A DNA stretch of 64,000 nt from Guyanagaster necrorhizus (GCF_019112545.1 NW_025064917.1:14599-78598); one strand, 5' to 3'; counted from the first letter of the stretch, positions 21,280 through 33,871 are shown. Notes: generated by a model from the sequence alone, not told the origin. Numbers and translations: made by a program.

Positions 21280-23400
21280 TTGGTTTGCAGTCTGTGCTAT
21301 TTATTACATTTGTGCCTGATGTGCTATGTGTCATCTCCAACTTCAGTCATTGTATGTTCCATCTCAGAAGGTTTAAATACAGTTACTGAAGCTAGTTGCT
21401 CAGAATGTTATAGTGGTGCAGATGCAATATTTGATATGTCAGGCTTATTGTTCACTAAGTCTGACTTACAGTTTATCAAGTCTAATAGTGGAATCACAGT
21501 AGTTGCAATTGTACAGTCAGGAAATAAGATAGACACATTGCTATCATGTATGACTGCAGACTGGTCCTGTGTTAGAATAGAAGCCAAAAGCACTGGAGAT
21601 GTGGGTACTGAGTTCAGCATGAGTTGCATATTGGTTGGAGTGGAGCTGAGCTCTCAACTTTCAATGAATTGAATATGATATGAAGGTATTACTTTTTTGG
21701 ATGACTTATAGTAACAGTGATATGTTTTAGAATCCTAGCCATAATCAATGAGAGTGTATTCTTCAGAATAGTATAGGATTTTTAGATGATAATGGCTTTG
21801 GATTAGTATGAAGGCTTTGCAGCTAATTTTTTGCAGGTGTGATATATCAGATTTTCATTCATGCTATTTTTCATATAGAGTTGAATCTTGAAGTGACTTT
21901 ATTGCTATAAGGTTATTCAAGTAAGTAGCAGTGATATAGAATTCATTCTAGAGGTTCTCTGGATATCTGGAATATAGTCTCATAGTTCAAGCTTTATTCA
22001 TTAAGATGCAGTGATGATGTTCTATGTGACCAATATATGCTGATGTATGAGAGGCAGTGAACTGCTGCTAAACTCCTCTAGATTTGAGCTACATCAACAT
22101 CTCATTAGATTTGAGTTTCCTGTTGTCTGTCTGATAGATTCCAACATGAAGTTCTGTTTCATTCTCTCTTGCCCATTCTCAGGCTTGCAGTTCTGGTAGC
22201 AAATCATCTTTATTTCACAGCAGAATCAACTATTTATGACTCAAATAATCATCTATGATATCCATCATATATTGGGTTTCTGTTCTCAACACAACTGCCT
22301 CTAGTCTGATCAAGTCTATTTATATAATTTCTAGTTTCCACACAGTCCTATGCTTCTCCTTTTGAGTCTTTAAGACAGACATCTTTGTCCATTTTCCAAG
22401 GACAAAATAAAATGTAGATATAAAATATTAGAAGATAATTCAAATTAAACAGTATGAGATAGAGATGAGCAGAGTCTGATGAAGGCTATTGCTGACTTGT
22501 AGGTTGTTGATAGTTGTGGTGTGAGGCAGAGGCCATTGACACTTATATAATACCTCTCTATAGAGCCTGAATGTCTTCATCACTGTCTTCTGTCTAAGAA
22601 TCTCAAAAGTTCTCTTTTCTTTGATGAAAGATGAACCAGTATGAAATGCCATTGGTGCATATTCAGTGAAATTCTCATAGTTTTGAAAGAAGTAACTGCT
22701 AGCTCCAGAGTCTATAAATGTCAGAGTTACAGACAGTGTGTGCTCTTTGAATGTAATTGTCACAAAGACTGTTCCACTGATGTCTGCCTCACAGATGAAT
22801 CCATTTTCATTAACAGTGGTATCCACAGAAGAAAGTATGTTATCATGAAGTTCATCAACTTCAATTTCATTATCAATATTTATAAGTGATAGTATATTGG
22901 AATCTATCTCATTCTCTAAATTGGTGTACTTAGTGATAGACATCTCACTCTCAAAACTAGAGCTCTCCTCTGAGGATTCACTGATTGATATCAGTTCTGA
23001 TTCATTATCAGATTTATCCCTTTGCCAGAAAGGCCTGATGTCACTCTATTGATATATTCTCTCTCTAGTACTGTTATTCTCAATGACAAGCCATCATTAT
23101 CATGTTCAATCTCAATAGTGGTTGTGTGTATAGCAAGAACAAAGTGCCTGTGAGTCTCAGCCAAGTTATTCATGCATGCTTGGTTTACATGATAGGGATA
23201 GCTAAAGTTAGAGGGAAACTGTTTCTTCTTTCTACCACTGTGCCAATAGTAATTTTTCATAGTGTATCAGATTTTATCACAGGCCTTACACTTGGGATTG
23301 TAACATCCACAGGAAGTTGTAGGAGCTCCAACTATGAGGGCTTGAGATAGAGATAGTCCTTTGCCCACTAACACACTCTCTATATATTCATACATGTAAT
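21280..23400 (-). pseudogene. Decayed Copia-type gag-protease-integrase remnant, minus strand
   Basis: On the minus strand, in order: a broken CCHC knuckle (CKACDKI then MKNYYWHSG) near 23,250-23,300; a protease box DSGASSYFFQNYENF near 22,700; and the C-terminal integrase region. The last reads NEFYITATYLNNLIA and SLQDSTLYEK, then SDISHLQKI near 21,830-22,000, the motif series that follows the integrase core in Ty1/Copia elements. A linker rich in Ser, Thr and Pro follows to about 21,280. RT is not recognised. Frames are full of stops and CpG is absent. The family call rests on the motif order protease-integrase. Confidence 0.6.
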
Positions 23401-23856
23401 TTTGTGAATTATAATAATACATTGATTATATTCATATCTACTACACATGCAATAGAAGATATAAGTAGCATGCAATAAAATGAGATTTAATATGATATCT
23501 GACCTGAGTGATGATTGGTGGAGTGCATGGCCTAGTAGCAGAATGATACTGGAGAGATTGTACTGCATATGAGGTTGTTGGCATCTGCATTGTCTTTATG
23601 ACAAAGGATCCAAGACACTGAATACAATAGACATTTATTACAATAAACTTATATTGTCTACAGAATATTGCCACTCAAGTTTAGTATATAAAAGACATTA
23701 GATAGTCATGCTACCTCAGTCACTTGCATCATACAGAGCTTTAGACTGAGGTATACCTTTATTTTATCTTTACTTTTACACTGGCTGATTATATCTATAG
23801 ATATATTTCTCTAGTATTAGTTTCTCAAAAGTTATAGGTGTTTGCTGCATTTGAAC
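23401..23856. other. Decayed DNA containing one arm of an inverted repeat
   Basis: The minus-strand sequence around 23,440-23,560 resembles the plus-strand sequence at about 25,815-25,928 (both contain ATTTTATTGCATGC). Both translate to a similar peptide, YHSAT..CT.PIIT..RY. No gene is assigned. Confidence 0.4.
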
Positions 23857-23859
23857 TTA

Positions 23860-24590
23860 ACAAAATAAATGACAACTTACACCATTATCATATCTTCTAA
23901 AGAAACAGCAACTTTGCAGACAACCTTGAGTGCCATCCCCACTATGTCTAAAGGCCTTATTATGGCTGAAATTCAGGTCAAGAACTTTCAACAACTCTCT
24001 ATTCCTCTTATCATCACCTCTGCAAGCACTTACAGTGTTGATAAACTTGACAAGGAGATCAAAAATTGGCACTCTAGAAGCTGAGATATCTTGAATTGCT
24101 GAGCTCTCACTAGTAGCATAAATGAGATGACTTTCTTACCTTAAAAAATGATTCCTTCCAAGATCATATGTGACATAGGCAACTCATTTATATATACTAT
24201 TGGTGTCAGCACCATCTATATCTCTAATCTGAATGAGATACTAATTACTCTTCAAAATGTCCTATATATTTCTTCAGCCTCTGTTCATCTTTTATCTGTG
24301 TCTACTCTTATATGTGAATCTGAACTAATTGCACACTTTGATGCAGATGAATGCTGACTTATATCCAAGGAGACAGGCACCACAGTTGCTATAAATCAGC
24401 TCAGCCTAAGCAGAAGCATCTACAGTCTAATAGCAGATAATTCCTTAGAAGCCAACCATGTCTTCATAACCTTCTCATCTATATCTGATCTCAAAATGTG
24501 GCACAAAAGACTTGGCTATGTCAACTATCAGACTATAGCCAAAATGGTGAAATCTAGCTCCCTTCAAGGTATATCCATCAGTTTGTCCAA
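23860..24590 (+). pseudogene. Copia-type GAG-pre-integrase remnant, plus strand
   Basis: After a short open frame at 23,869-24,084 the plus strand reads ILITLQNVLYISSASVHLLS and then a FDADEC segment, followed by WHKRLGYVNYQTIAKM near 24,500. This is the pattern of the protease-to-integrase junction of Ty1/Copia polyproteins. The protease Asp (expected DSGA-like) reads CDIGNSF, so the active site is lost. The copy is cut at about 24,600 by family-E LTR fragments. It is a separate insertion from the minus-strand Copia remnant. Confidence 0.58.
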
Positions 24591-24604
24591 ACTATAGGAT
24601 TACT

Positions 24605-24731
24605 TAGCATCAGAATCCATCAGACACCAACTCAGAGTTAATTACTAGTATATAAGCTCTGTATAATCATTGTAATACTCAGTTTGAATATCATCTTGAA
24701 TAGCCAATACTCCTCATGCTCACTCCTGTTC
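24605..24731 (+). repeat. Family-E LTR fragment, plus strand
   Basis: CAACTCAGAGTTAATTACTA, TATATAAGC and CTCAGTTTGAATATCATC match the middle of family-E LTRs. Both ends are missing. It abuts a second copy in the other direction. Confidence 0.6.
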
Positions 24732-25233
24732 TATTAGAAATGTGCTAATTGATTGGGCTTGAGTGCACATGCAGAGACTGAGAGTGTATAGATATTAATA
24801 AAGCTAGTGGCAACATCACTCTTGAGTTGAGATCCAAAGGTTTTAGATTGACAGAACAGAGTCTGACAGAGATGTGAGGAGAGAGATGTCTTTCAGAGTG
24901 GAATCCATTGGATGAGAGACAGAGAACTCAGAATTGAACATAAAGAGTAAATGGCTATCCAAGTTGATATTCAAACTGAATATCTACAACAATTATACAT
25001 AGTTTATATACTAGTAGTAGCTAATTCTGAGTTGGAGTCCATTAGGCTCTAGTATCAACTATTTGCTATCAGTTTTAGAGTTTAAATACTAGAATGTGAA
25101 ATATAAATGTGAAATAATAAAAATAAAATGAAATAAGTAGATAATAGAGAATGGCCAGAGGCTGATGGAGCTTAGTGATTGAATCTTAGATTGAAGTCAA
25201 TGTGAAATAAAGGCCAGTGGTATGTGTATAACA
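24732..25233 (-). repeat. Solo family-E LTR, minus strand, old
   Basis: About 502 bp from TATTAGAAATGTGCTAATTG to GTGTATAACA. All CpG is lost. The flanks do not show a clear 5-bp duplication, so ends or flanks have changed. Confidence 0.66.
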
Positions 25234-25928
25234 GGATCACATATAAATTCCCAACATTAAAAGTTTATGCTGCATATAAGTTGCACCATCCAAAATCCAG
25301 ATATCTATATGGCATTCCTGATATAGAAAAGTTTATATACATATTTTGACTCTCTGATTATAGTTTCAGAAAGTTTATAGTGCCTATAGCTATCTCCTGC
25401 TACACTCTTTTGGAGATTAGTCACTGTACAGAGGTACACAACTAGACTCACTTGAATCAGCCTTCAGATTCTGTACCTTGGTTTCACTTATTATTATAGG
25501 TTTTGAGTTTTCTGCCTGCAGGGAGTCTAACAATCAACTTTCTGGTTCATCACCACTATTTGGCTTCAGTATCATTTCTTTCAGCTGGTTATTCAAATAT
25601 TCAGGTTTATACAGCTATGCCTTATATCTCTAGTCCAGAGCATGCCATTCTCTCTACTAACTGTCTATACATCATTGATCACTATGATGCAAAGTGTTGA
25701 TCTTAGCTCTGATCATCATTCTGATTGTGTTCTTTCTATTTTTAGCATATATCTCTATGCTGATATCCATGTATTCAATGTTAAGTACTGAGACTTTGCA
25801 TGCAGTAGAACTCCACTAGTATCACTCTGCTACTGAGTCATGCACTTTACCAATTATCACTCTAGCCAGATATAATGCTGAGTCTTATTTTATTGCATGC
25901 TAATTATAATAGCCTTTGTATGTATTGT
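25234..25928. other. Decayed DNA left of C1, no assignable gene
   Basis: A few short open frames without motifs. The right 110 bp form the plus-strand arm of the inverted similarity with 23,440-23,560. The last five bases (ATTGT) are the target duplicate of C1. Confidence 0.4.
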
Positions 25929-26376
25929 TGTTACAATTTCATCTCCTTTTTCCTTTTCAACCCCTATTTATGCTTAGCCAAGACATCTAGACCACATCTG
26001 GGGACCATGGAACAAGGATTAGTCAGCACAACAAGTCTGAACAACCATCTGTCTTCAAAATATGATGATCAGCAATGCACAAAAACCCTTTTATATACAG
26101 TAACGATGCACAAAGGTGAGAGAACAAAAAGCAGAGGAAACTACAATAGGACAACTGTAATAATAGTACATCATGTACAGTATTTAAGGAGCTTGCTCTT
26201 GCTGGATGAAACCAGCTTTGAGCTAAAGTTTATAATCACCATTCTATCTCAAGTCTACTTCTGACCTTGGGTCATATCAATAAGATATACAATAAGTGGA
26301 CTCAGGTGATCCCTTGAAGTGTGAAGGGACATCTGTTTATCATGTATATCTAGTCACATGATGCTTGGGCCTAACA
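25929..26376 (+). repeat. 5' LTR of C1 and self-primer site
   Basis: 448 bp. A TATTTAAGG box at 26,181 is followed 33 nt later by AGCTTTGAGCTAA (26,214). One base after the LTR stands TTAGCTTGAAGCT (26,378-26,390), the reverse complement of AGCTTCAAGCTAA, the form seen in the 3' LTR of the same element. Confidence 0.82.
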
Positions 26377-26432
26377 ATTAGCTTGAAGCTTCCTACTTCC
26401 CTTTCTCAAGCCCAATTGTGCTGAGAAACTGA

Positions 26433-27480
26433 ATGCCCCCCACAACTTCTACTAACCTGAACTTTGACTATGAGTTCTTTGAACTCCTCTCCTCCATCAT
26501 TAGAACATTGATAGGTTTATTGGTGATCATCCAGCTGTGCCAGGGATGTCATTCAACCACTGCCTGGGCCCTCAGACATTACAATGAGTTTCTATGCATC
26601 TGAGAAATCTTGTGAAATGTAACCCCTGATCTCCCCCTCCATGACATCCTCAAATCCTGATGAATGATCTACCAGCTCTCTGAGGCCAGGCCTAGTGGCA
26701 CACATCAGGGGGATAGTCAAGAAGAAGCAGGAGGATAATGTTCCCTCTGACACAGAAACACAGACTCTGGCTTCCCAGGAAACAGCATACTTATACCAGG
26801 ACCACCCCCCAACCATGAAGATGAAAACCTCCTGGAAGACTTCTTCTGGCAGTCCCCCTCCCTCTTTTCTGCCTCCTGAACCCATGGAATTGCTGACCAT
26901 GCCAGGAACTCTCTCGATACCCCTTGGATGGCTTGACAGTCTAGCCCTGGAGCTCCTCGCAGCCAGCCTCACAGCCTCTGCCCCTCCACCAGAGCCAGCT
27001 CAAGGGTGGGGAGGGTTCTCTCAGATAATGAGCAGCAATGACAGGTATGGAAAGAAACTGTTCACTAGTACTTTCCAATCTGGGATTTTACCATCCTCTT
27101 CAATTATGATAACACCATTTGACAGGAAGAGCACAGGCAGCAGAATGAGCCACAGCCAGTACATCATGAGTCAGAGGAGTAGGATGCAATCGATGAGCAG
27201 CAGAGACAGGAAGCTGCCCATTATGACAAGCTTCACAGGAACGAGCAGTGAAGGATCAAGAGGGCCTGATTGGAAAGGGCCAATATCAGCAACTGATATG
27301 GATTACGACCTGAGGTTGCCAGCGTCCTTGCCCCTATACAAGCAGACCCCTCTGCTCCAGGACCTGTCTTCCAGGAGCCCAGCACTCTGAGCAGTAGAAC
27401 CTCAGAGTTCTGGGCCAACAGAATCTGGACTGGATATCACCCAAGGCCTCTGACTCTCCAATATCCCCCTTCCTCCTGAA
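26433..27480 (+). pseudogene. ORF1 / N-terminal Gag extension of C1
   Basis: Starts at ATG 26,433 about 56 bp after the LTR (MPPTTSTNLNFDYEFFELLS). Residues about 22-36 (IIRTLIGLLVIIQLC) form a hydrophobic segment long enough for a membrane span. One frame continues, interrupted mainly by TGA codons, through an acidic Ser/Pro part to an Arg/Gln/Glu-rich segment (DEQQRQEAAHYDKLHRNEQ near 27,195) and then EVASVLAPIQAD. C5 keeps the same segments (QRQ-like coiled coil, LERANTSNWYGL, EVASVLAP), so the reading frame is real. Function is unknown. It may be one polypeptide with the gag that follows or a separate ORF. Confidence 0.55.
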
Positions 27481-27699
27481 CTCCCAGCACCAACTCCATC
27501 TTCAGGAGTGATGAGTCCATTCTCAGACATTATGGACTATGAGCTCCCGAAAATGCTCACATCCCCACCCATGCCCTCCAAGGATTTCTCAGAAGTAGGG
27601 TTGTCAGACAGCTCATCAATGATGACTACCGGAATAACATCCACCTTTATTATGAGTGAGTGGAGATGGCAAGAGTGACTGGAGGAAACAGGTACAATC

Positions 27700-29547
27700 T
27701 TGATATTAGAAGTCAATCTGCCACTGCCTATATCATCACTTCAACTGTTGGACCAAGTCTCCAGCCAGGGGAGTGAGGTGACAATACTGCAAGAGGTCGC
27801 AGAGAGCACCTACAATCAGTCTGTCAGTTCCCTCCTTGAAAGGGACGATGAGGAAGAGGAAGAAGATACAGAGAGCAGTGAACCACCTCAGGGACCACCC
27901 TATGACTTGCAGAAAGAGATGGACAAAGAAGAAATAAATAGATTAGTGCAGGAAGAAAGGGCGAAGGAATATCAGGAGTATTATCTACAAGAGATAAACT
28001 TCTTGTGATGCAACGCTGCCTGGGCAGTGTTGCAAATGAGACAATTATATTTATATGCAGATGCTAACAAATAAACAGAAATCCTGAAGTGGGCAGCAAC
28101 AGACTACATGGCCTGAATATATAACTAATGACATCCCAAATACCCAGTCAGCCAACCACTGGCTTACCAGATACCAACCATAGTATGACCAATGCCACAG
28201 ACTCCCTCTGTCACATCAAAATGAGCAATGTATCAGGCTCCCTCAGAACAAAGCTTTCTTTTGAACTCTGACTATTCAGCCTAAACCATAGCACACTGGC
28301 TTGCCAGACTCTGATCCTGGCCCACCATGGGGTATCAAAACCCCTGGAATGGCTGAGGAAGCTGCCTCTTGGGAGGGCAGTCACCATCTGACCAGGCTGA
28401 AACAAGTGGGGCCAGGAAGAAACCACTATGAGATGACCCCAAGGCTATTCGCCTCAGATTTACAGTATGAGATGGGGTTATAGTCTGAGTGAAAGAACCT
28501 AAAGGAAGTCCAGTGGCTAACAACAACTCTCTTCACTCCTTCTCCAGGCCACCAACTGAATGACAACAGCCACCATTCAGGGAATGGCCCAATCCAATGG
28601 GGGCACTGCCAGAAAACACCAATGTTCTCCAATGCTGCTCCAATCTTCTCCAAAAACCATGCCCCTTCAAGGGGGTCTCCAATGACATTGACAGGTTTCT
28701 GGTAGACTGCAAGCAATACTTTGAAGTCTATATAGGATATCTGGGATCTGATATGAACAAAGTAGCATTCGCCACCTCCTACCTCGAAGAAAAGGTGAAG
28801 ACATAGTAGATCCTTATCTCTCCAAACTTCTGGTCCACCACATGGAGCCACTATCGATATCTGTCTTGGCCAGTATTCAAATGCATGCTAAATGACAAGT
28901 TCATTGATCTGGCGGTAGAAGAAGTATATAAGCAGAAGATCAAGGAGTACAAGATGGGAGATAAAGCAGCAACAGACTACTTCGATGAGCTAGAAAGGCT
29001 TGCCAAGCTAGCTGGAATATGGGATGATGTCACAAACAATGAGAGGATGGTCAAGGCCCTCAAATAGAGAGTCTCCTCCTCGTACCTTATGATGATTTTG
29101 GCAATAGGTGTCAAAATGCTGATGCCAGTCAAGTATGACGAGTGGAAGGAATGAATCATCGAGATGTACAAGAAGTGACAAAGACAGAAAGCAGAATCCT
29201 TGATGCTGCAAGATTACCCCAAAAAGTCAACTCTACTAACCTCGAACAAGTCGGGACAAACTGCTGAGAAATCATCAGGATTCTCTCTGGCCCCAATCTA
29301 TGGAAGCCAGAAAACAGAGACTGGAATGACATACACCAGGGCAGGAAAGCTGATGGACATTGATTGGATGAAGAAGGAAGGAAAGTGCTTTAACTGTGGG
29401 CAAAAAGGGCACATGGCCAAAGATTGCCCAAAGAAAAAGTGTATCCATAAAGACATACATACTCAAATCGCCAAACTACAAAAGGAGGAAGAAGAACTTG
29501 GCATGAAAACAAAAGTGGAGAAAGTAAAAGACATGGCCAGTCAGTGA
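27700..29547 (+). pseudogene. Gag of C1 (acidic linker, capsid-like domain, CCHC knuckle)
   Basis: The frame at 27,700-28,008 has an acidic run (ERDDEEEEEDTE) followed by a charged helix. A capsid-type region (retrotransposon gag) lies at about 28,670-29,200: FLVDCKQYFEVYIGYLG, VEEVYKQKIKEYKMGDKAA, YFDELERLAKLAGI. The knuckle CFNCGQKGHMAKDC at 29,386-29,427 is canonical CX2CX4HX4C. It ends with TGA at 29,545; the matching C2 gag ends with TAA at the same place, so this is the true end. Internal stops at about 28,806 and 29,065 inactivate it. Pol follows in the -1 frame. Confidence 0.74.
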
Positions 29548-32500
29548 GTGATTCCACTCAACTGGCCAAGGATGAAGAAGGTGTACCCCCTGTAGCCACT
29601 AGTCAGACTCATGATACCTTTGTAGATACAAATATGTCACCAATATGTATGCATTCGAATATATTCTGATCCGATGTCATGCACACAAATGAATTGCAAA
29701 ACAAGACTCAAATGCCCACAGGCTGAACAGAGGCAGAGAGCCCCATAATATGGCTCAAGCCATTCAACACCGAATGGACTTGAAGGACCATCCGAGAAGC
29801 CAAAATGGAAGAAGTAGCAGCAGCCATACTAAAAAGCTGGATTCATCAAATCCAAATAGAAGAAGTGGCCAAAGAGGTAGTAGATGGGATCAAAGGAATG
29901 GAACAGCTCCAAGCCCTTAAATGGCTCGACAAATTATGCAGACCCAGAAAATTCATCTGATGTTTAAAAACCCCAGAGCGAGATCTAACAACCAAAGCCC
30001 AAATTGAAACTCTGACATCATGAGCAACACACTCAGTAACTGCTTTAATCAATAGTGGTTGCACTGGGAGTTCGATAAACCAAGCTTTTGTCAATAAGCA
30101 CCATCTCTCAGCCCAGGCAACTACAGCCTCCATTCCAGTGTACAATGCCAATGGAACAAAGAATCAAGCTGGTTCAATCACTGAGTTCATTGAGATCTGA
30201 CTCACCATCAGAGATCACTCAGAACGAATCGACTTGGCTGTGACAGATCTCAGAACAAAAGAGATCTTTCTGGGCCATGACTGGCTCATATAGCATAACC
30301 TGCTGGTGAATTGGAAGACTGGGCAGATCACATTCACTCGATATCAATGTCAAAAAACCCCATTTGAGCTGCCCGATAAGGATCCAGAGGACCAATGGGA
30401 TGAGGAAATGAAAGATGGAGAAACTATTCTTGCTATTGACCTGCAGAGGGAACTACATATCCAGGCCATCCATCATGCCAATAACCTAGCAGCCAAAGTG
30501 AATGAAGAGAAGAAGAAAAAAACTTTTGAAGAAATAGTGCCAGAGTGGGCACAAGATTTTCAGAACCTCTTTGAGAAGGAAAGCTTTGATGAGCTCTCAA
30601 CCCCAAAACCCTGGGATCATGCAATCGAACTGATCCTGAATGCCAATGCTAACTTAGATTGCAAGATCTACCCTCTTGGCAATCAGGAACAGCAAGAACT
30701 TGTCCAGCGGATGCATCTGACCCTCTAAATCCCCCATGGCATCATCCTTCTTCTTCATCAAAAAGAAGGATGGCAAACTTCAACCAGTCTAAGACTACCA
30801 GAAGCTAAATGAGATGACAATCAAAAACCAATACCCCTTTCCTCTCATCTCAGAGTTAATGGACAAACTCCAGGGTGCCAAGTATTACACCAAGCTTGAT
30901 GTCCAATGGGGATATAACAACATTCGAATCAAAGAGGGGGATGAGTGGAAGGCTGCCTTCCAGACAAATCGAGAGCTGTTTAAGCCCACCATCATGTTCT
31001 TTATGCTCACTAATTCCCCCGTGACATTCCAATGGATGATGAATAATATTTTCAAGGATCTCATCACCACTGGGAAGATCACCATTTACCTTGACAACAT
31101 CTTAATCATGTCACGAACCAAAGAGAAACACAGGGAGCTAGTGCAATAAGTACTGACACTGATGAGGAAGCACCAATTATTTCTCAAAGCAGAGAAGTGT
31201 GAGTTCGAAGTCCTGAAAACAGAATACCTCAGTGTTATCATCAGTGAGGGAAGCATTCGAATGGATCTGGTTAAAGTAGCCAGGGTAACAGAGTGGCCAG
31301 AACCAAGCAGGAAAAAGGAACTACAGTCCTTCCTTGGTTTCACCAACTTTTACCAACGATTCATCCGAGACTACAGTAAAGTTGTACACTTCATGATGCA
31401 GCTTACCAGCAATGCCCCATGGACCTGAAGACCTCTCCAGCAGTCCATATTCAATGACCTAAAATGATGCATAGTGGAAGATGTCATACTTGCCATCCCC
31501 ATCCAGGAAGGAAGGTTCAGGATTGAAGCTGACTCCAGCAAGAGAGTGATCAGTGCAGTACTCTCTCAAGAACAGGAGAGAAAATGGTGCTCAGTTGCAT
31601 TCCTTTCAAAAGCCCTCACTGTTACAGAGAGAAACTATGAGATCTATGACAAGGAGTTATTGGTGATAATGTTATCTCTGGAGGAGTGGTGACACTACCT
31701 AATTGGTGCCACCAGGGCTTTTGAAATCTGGACAGACCATCAAAATCTCAGATACTTCTGACAGCCCCAGAAGCTCAACCAATGACAGGCCTGCTGGGTC
31801 ACAGAACTCAGCCAATATGAGTATATCCTGTATCACAAAGCAGGCATGGCCAACAACAAGGCCGACCTCCTGAGTCGTCATGCAGATCATGATCAGGGTG
31901 GAAACGATAATGAGGGAGTCCTTATCCTTGCATCTGAACACTTCCGGATGATGATCATGCTGACAGAAGAAGAAATACATAAACACATCAAGAGTGCAAC
32001 CTGGGACAGTCACAAATAGGACCAATGTATCACACCATCCCTAAACCATGAATGAGGAATAACCCATATGGAAGGACTTATTTGCTATGATGGATGGATC
32101 TATATCCCACAAGACAGGAAGCTATGAGAGGAGATTATCACAACATGCTATGACCATGTGACAGCCAGACATCCAGGGGTCACCAAGACCAAGGAATTGA
32201 TTCTATGGGAATATTGGTGGCCTAAGATAGAAAATAATATCACTGACTACATCTGGGGCTGTGAAGTATGTCAATGAGGCAAAACATCAACCAAATCATG
32301 TGTGGCCCCATTACATCCAAATGAGATTCTATCATCACCATGGACCCACATCTCCATTGACATGATCATGGGACTCCCCAACTGCAATGGCTATGATGCC
32401 ATACTAGTCATCATCAATTGATTCTCAAAGGCAATCATCCCAATTGCCTGTTCCACAGAATTAAATTCTGAAGGATGGGCCAAGATACTATGCAATGAAG

Positions 32501-33416
32501 TCTATGCTAAATACAGCATGCCTCAAGTAGGCATCTCAGATAGGGGCCCCCAATTCATCTCCAAGTTCATCATTGACCTATATCGACTATTAAACATTAA
32601 ACAGAATATGTCGATGGCATATCATCTGCAAACTGATGGGCAGATGGAATGCATCAATCAGGAGATAGAAAAATATCTCCAACTTTTTATCAACTATTGG
32701 CAGGATGACTGGGTCGAATGGCTGGCCCTTGCCACCTTCCAACACAACAACCAGGTATATTCAGCAACAGGAAAAACTCTCTTCTTCATCAATTACAGAT
32801 GACACCCCCTCATCTCCCAGACTAACTGCCATTATACCTCGACTCCAGCCTCCTTGGATTTCACCACCACCATGTCACAAATTCACACAGAAACAAAAGC
32901 AGCACTCGAAAGGCAGTGGCCTTGATGAAAGCCCAATATGACAAGCACTGATGACTCACCCACACATACTCTATCCATGATAAAGTTTGGTTGGATACAA
33001 TCAATCTACACCTTTCCCACCTAAAAAGGAAACTTGCTGACAAATAAACAGGCCTGTTCCTGATCATTGCCAAAATCAGGCAAAGCGCCTACAAACTGTG
33101 CCTGCTGACTGCCTGAAAGATATATGATGTATTTAATGAGGCACTTCTCACTCCTTACATTGCACCATCCTTCCCTAACCAAGAACACCCACCACCTCCT
33201 CCCTCTGACTTAATCAATGACAAAGAACATTATGAAATTGACCAAGTCTTAAATCATAAACTACAAAAAATCAAAGCAAAAAGAGGCAGAATGATCACAA
33301 CTGTGGACTATCTAGTTAGTTGGAAGGGTTACAGCTCAGAATCCAACCAATGGATCAATGAAAAACAAATGACAGCAGATAATGCAATCCATGACTATAA
33401 ATTATCTCTTAATTAA
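29548..33416 (+). pseudogene. Pol of C1 (protease, RT, RNase H, integrase, chromodomain)
   Basis: The protease has LINSGCTGSSINQAF near 30,045, with the catalytic Asp changed to Asn. RT has KLDVQWGYNNIRI and the box YLDN at 31,087-31,098, where the second Asp is lost. About 30 bp present in C2 is missing near 30,715 and shifts the frame. RNase H has FRIEADSSKRVISAVL near 31,515 and YHKAGMANNKADLLS near 31,850. Integrase has HPGVTKTKEL, EVCQ-type cysteines, ISIDMIMGLPN, SDRGPQFISK near 32,536 and QTDGQMECINQE with the Glu kept. The chromodomain (VSWKGYSSESNQWI) ends at TAA 33,414. Stops are mostly TGA. Confidence 0.82.
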
Positions 33417-33449
33417 ACCATTGGGACAATAGTCTTAAGGAGGGAGTAA

Positions 33450-33866
33450 TGTTACAATTTCATCTTCTTTTTCCTTTTCAACCCCTATTTATGCTTAGCC
33501 AAGATGTCTAGACCATATCTGGAGACTGTGAGACAAGGCTTAGTCAGCACAACAAGTCTGGACAATCATCTGTCTTCAAAACATGATGACCAATGATGCA
33601 CAAAGGCAAGAGAACAAAGAGCAGAGGAAACTACAATAGGACAATCATAATAATAGTATGTCATATACAGTATTTAAGGAGCTCGCTCTTGCTGGATGAA
33701 ACCAGCTTCAAGCTAAAGTTTATAACCATCATTCTATCTCAAGTCTACTTTTGACCTTGGATCACATTGATAAGATATGCAATAAGTGGACTCAGGTGAT
33801 CTCTCGAAGTGTGAAGAGACATCTGTTTATCATGTGTATCTAGTCACATAGTGCTTGGGCCTAACA
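33450..33866 (+). repeat. 3' LTR of C1
   Basis: 417 bp, shorter than the 5' LTR by about 30 bp through internal deletion. TATTTAAGG at 33,671 and AGCTTCAAGCTAA at 33,704 keep the 33-nt spacing. It is preceded by the purine tract AAGGAGGGAG and three bases (TAA). Confidence 0.82.
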
Positions 33867-33871
33867 ATTGT

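Larger units (their letters stand above)
25929..33866 (+). mobile_element. C1: chromodomain Gypsy LTR retrotransposon, family C
   Basis: LTRs at 25,929-26,376 and 33,450-33,866 (TGTTACAATTTC ... GGGCCTAACA), with ATTGT at 25,924-25,928 and 33,867-33,871. Internal order: ORF1, gag with CCHC knuckle, protease, RT, RNase H, integrase, chromodomain, purine tract AAGGAGGGAG. Many TGA codons and some indels make it non-autonomous now. CpG is low but not absent, so it is of middle age in this window. Confidence 0.87.

Noticed and set aside
21280..21672. Plus-strand 130-codon frame
   Set aside because: It has no motif, while the opposite strand fits the Copia linker after integrase.
26592..26972. 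Minus-strand frame opposite ORF1 of C1
   Set aside because: Shadow of the plus-strand frame; not conserved in C2, C3 or C5.
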